A stretch of 64,000 bases of DNA, taken from the NCBI RefSeq assembly GCF_009177065.1, contig NZ_WEZF01000008.1, positions 124,001-188,000 of the forward strand. The letters are read 5' to 3'. Source of the DNA: Tautonia marina (GTDB taxonomy: Bacteria > Planctomycetota > Planctomycetia > Isosphaerales > Isosphaeraceae). Positions 63,997-64,000 of the stretch are shown piece after piece; positions within the stretch are counted from its first letter, which is position 1; the number at the start of each line of letters is the position of its first letter. Both the position numbers and the translations under genes were made by a program. The notes under the pieces were generated by a model. That model was not told the DNA's origin. It did not search any database and worked only from the letters and a program-made list of their open reading frames with translations.

Positions 63997-64000
63997 GTGA
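63997..64000 (+). CDS. Start of the next gene (truncated by window end)
   Basis: A GTG at 63997 is preceded by AGGAGG at 8-bp spacing. Only the first codon is visible, so the product cannot be named. By context a lysine or threonine pathway gene is plausible. Confidence 0.45.

Noticed and set aside
63896-64000. Short open frame of 34 codons after dapB
   Set aside because: It has a basic, featureless product, and the AGGAGG site inside it points to a later GTG at 63997 as the real next start.

Overview
The window is high-GC chromosomal DNA from a planctomycete, most likely of the Isosphaeraceae or a close relative. The evidence is three DUF1559 proteins with a GFTLIE prepilin start and an H-x9-DG tail motif, a PSCyt1/DUF1549/DUF1553 plus DUF1501 gene pair, many small lipoproteins, an S/T/A/K-tailed ArsR-type regulator, and long intergenic spacers. 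About 44 genes and one tRNA are supported, plus two pseudogenes, a family of structured repeats and several hairpin terminators. No CRISPR array, rRNA or intact insertion sequence was seen.

Layout. 1-3495 (-) is the 5' part of a large multidomain synthase with two TIM-barrel nitronate-monooxygenase/enoyl-reductase-like domains followed by a ketosynthase. 4.2-8.8 kb holds two unrecognised secreted proteins, a small lipoprotein, an S49 peptidase homologue whose catalytic lysine is replaced, and an NAD-dependent epimerase. 8.8-13.9 kb is a compact divergent phosphonate-catabolism locus: alcohol dehydrogenase and OPA-like permease on the minus strand; HD oxygenase, FAD oxidoreductase and phosphonoacetaldehyde hydrolase on the plus strand, with 4-bp overlaps inside each arm. 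14-18.2 kb is the cytochrome/DUF1553-DUF1501 pair, then tRNA-Ser(UGA) and a Y-family DNA polymerase. 20-25.5 kb has membrane proteins, an M50 protease overlapping an HNH nuclease, a Ca/Na antiporter and an SMP-30 lactonase. 25.7-28.1 and 36.9-38.6 kb are two copies of a module that joins carboxypeptidase-regulatory-like lipoproteins with a DUF1559 pseudopilin.

28.7-36.2 kb carries an ABM monooxygenase, an orphan ParA, a divergent RNase HII-like protein, a sialate O-acetylesterase, an RluD-type pseudouridine synthase, a DUF29 protein and a TPR-like anchor. 39-47 kb holds a YkgJ-type Cys-cluster protein, a CFA-synthase-like methyltransferase, a large exported repeat protein, a RAYT transposase remnant, a third DUF1559 protein and a B12/radical-SAM enzyme. 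A decayed DUF4058 gene follows. 48.6-52.7 kb is nitrogen control: glutamine synthetase next to a non-canonical ACT-containing GlnE-like adenylyltransferase. 52.8-60.1 kb has a phosphoesterase, a porin, small membrane proteins, an unknown gene bracketed by two direct copies of a repeat with terminal inverted repeats, a TIM-barrel isomerase and a BON-domain protein. The right end has an ArsR-type regulator, csrA, threonine synthase and dapB (aspartate-family amino acids), and the start of a further gene.

The most interesting items are the repeat-bracketed unknown gene and its link to a RAYT remnant, the ACT-GlnE fusion, the lysine-less SppA homologue, the phosphonate locus with no recognisable transaminase but an FAD oxidoreductase and an OPA-like permease, and the RNase HII-like protein that keeps all four catalytic acids. 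Coordinates of short motifs were counted by hand. All family assignments are by eye, without database searches.
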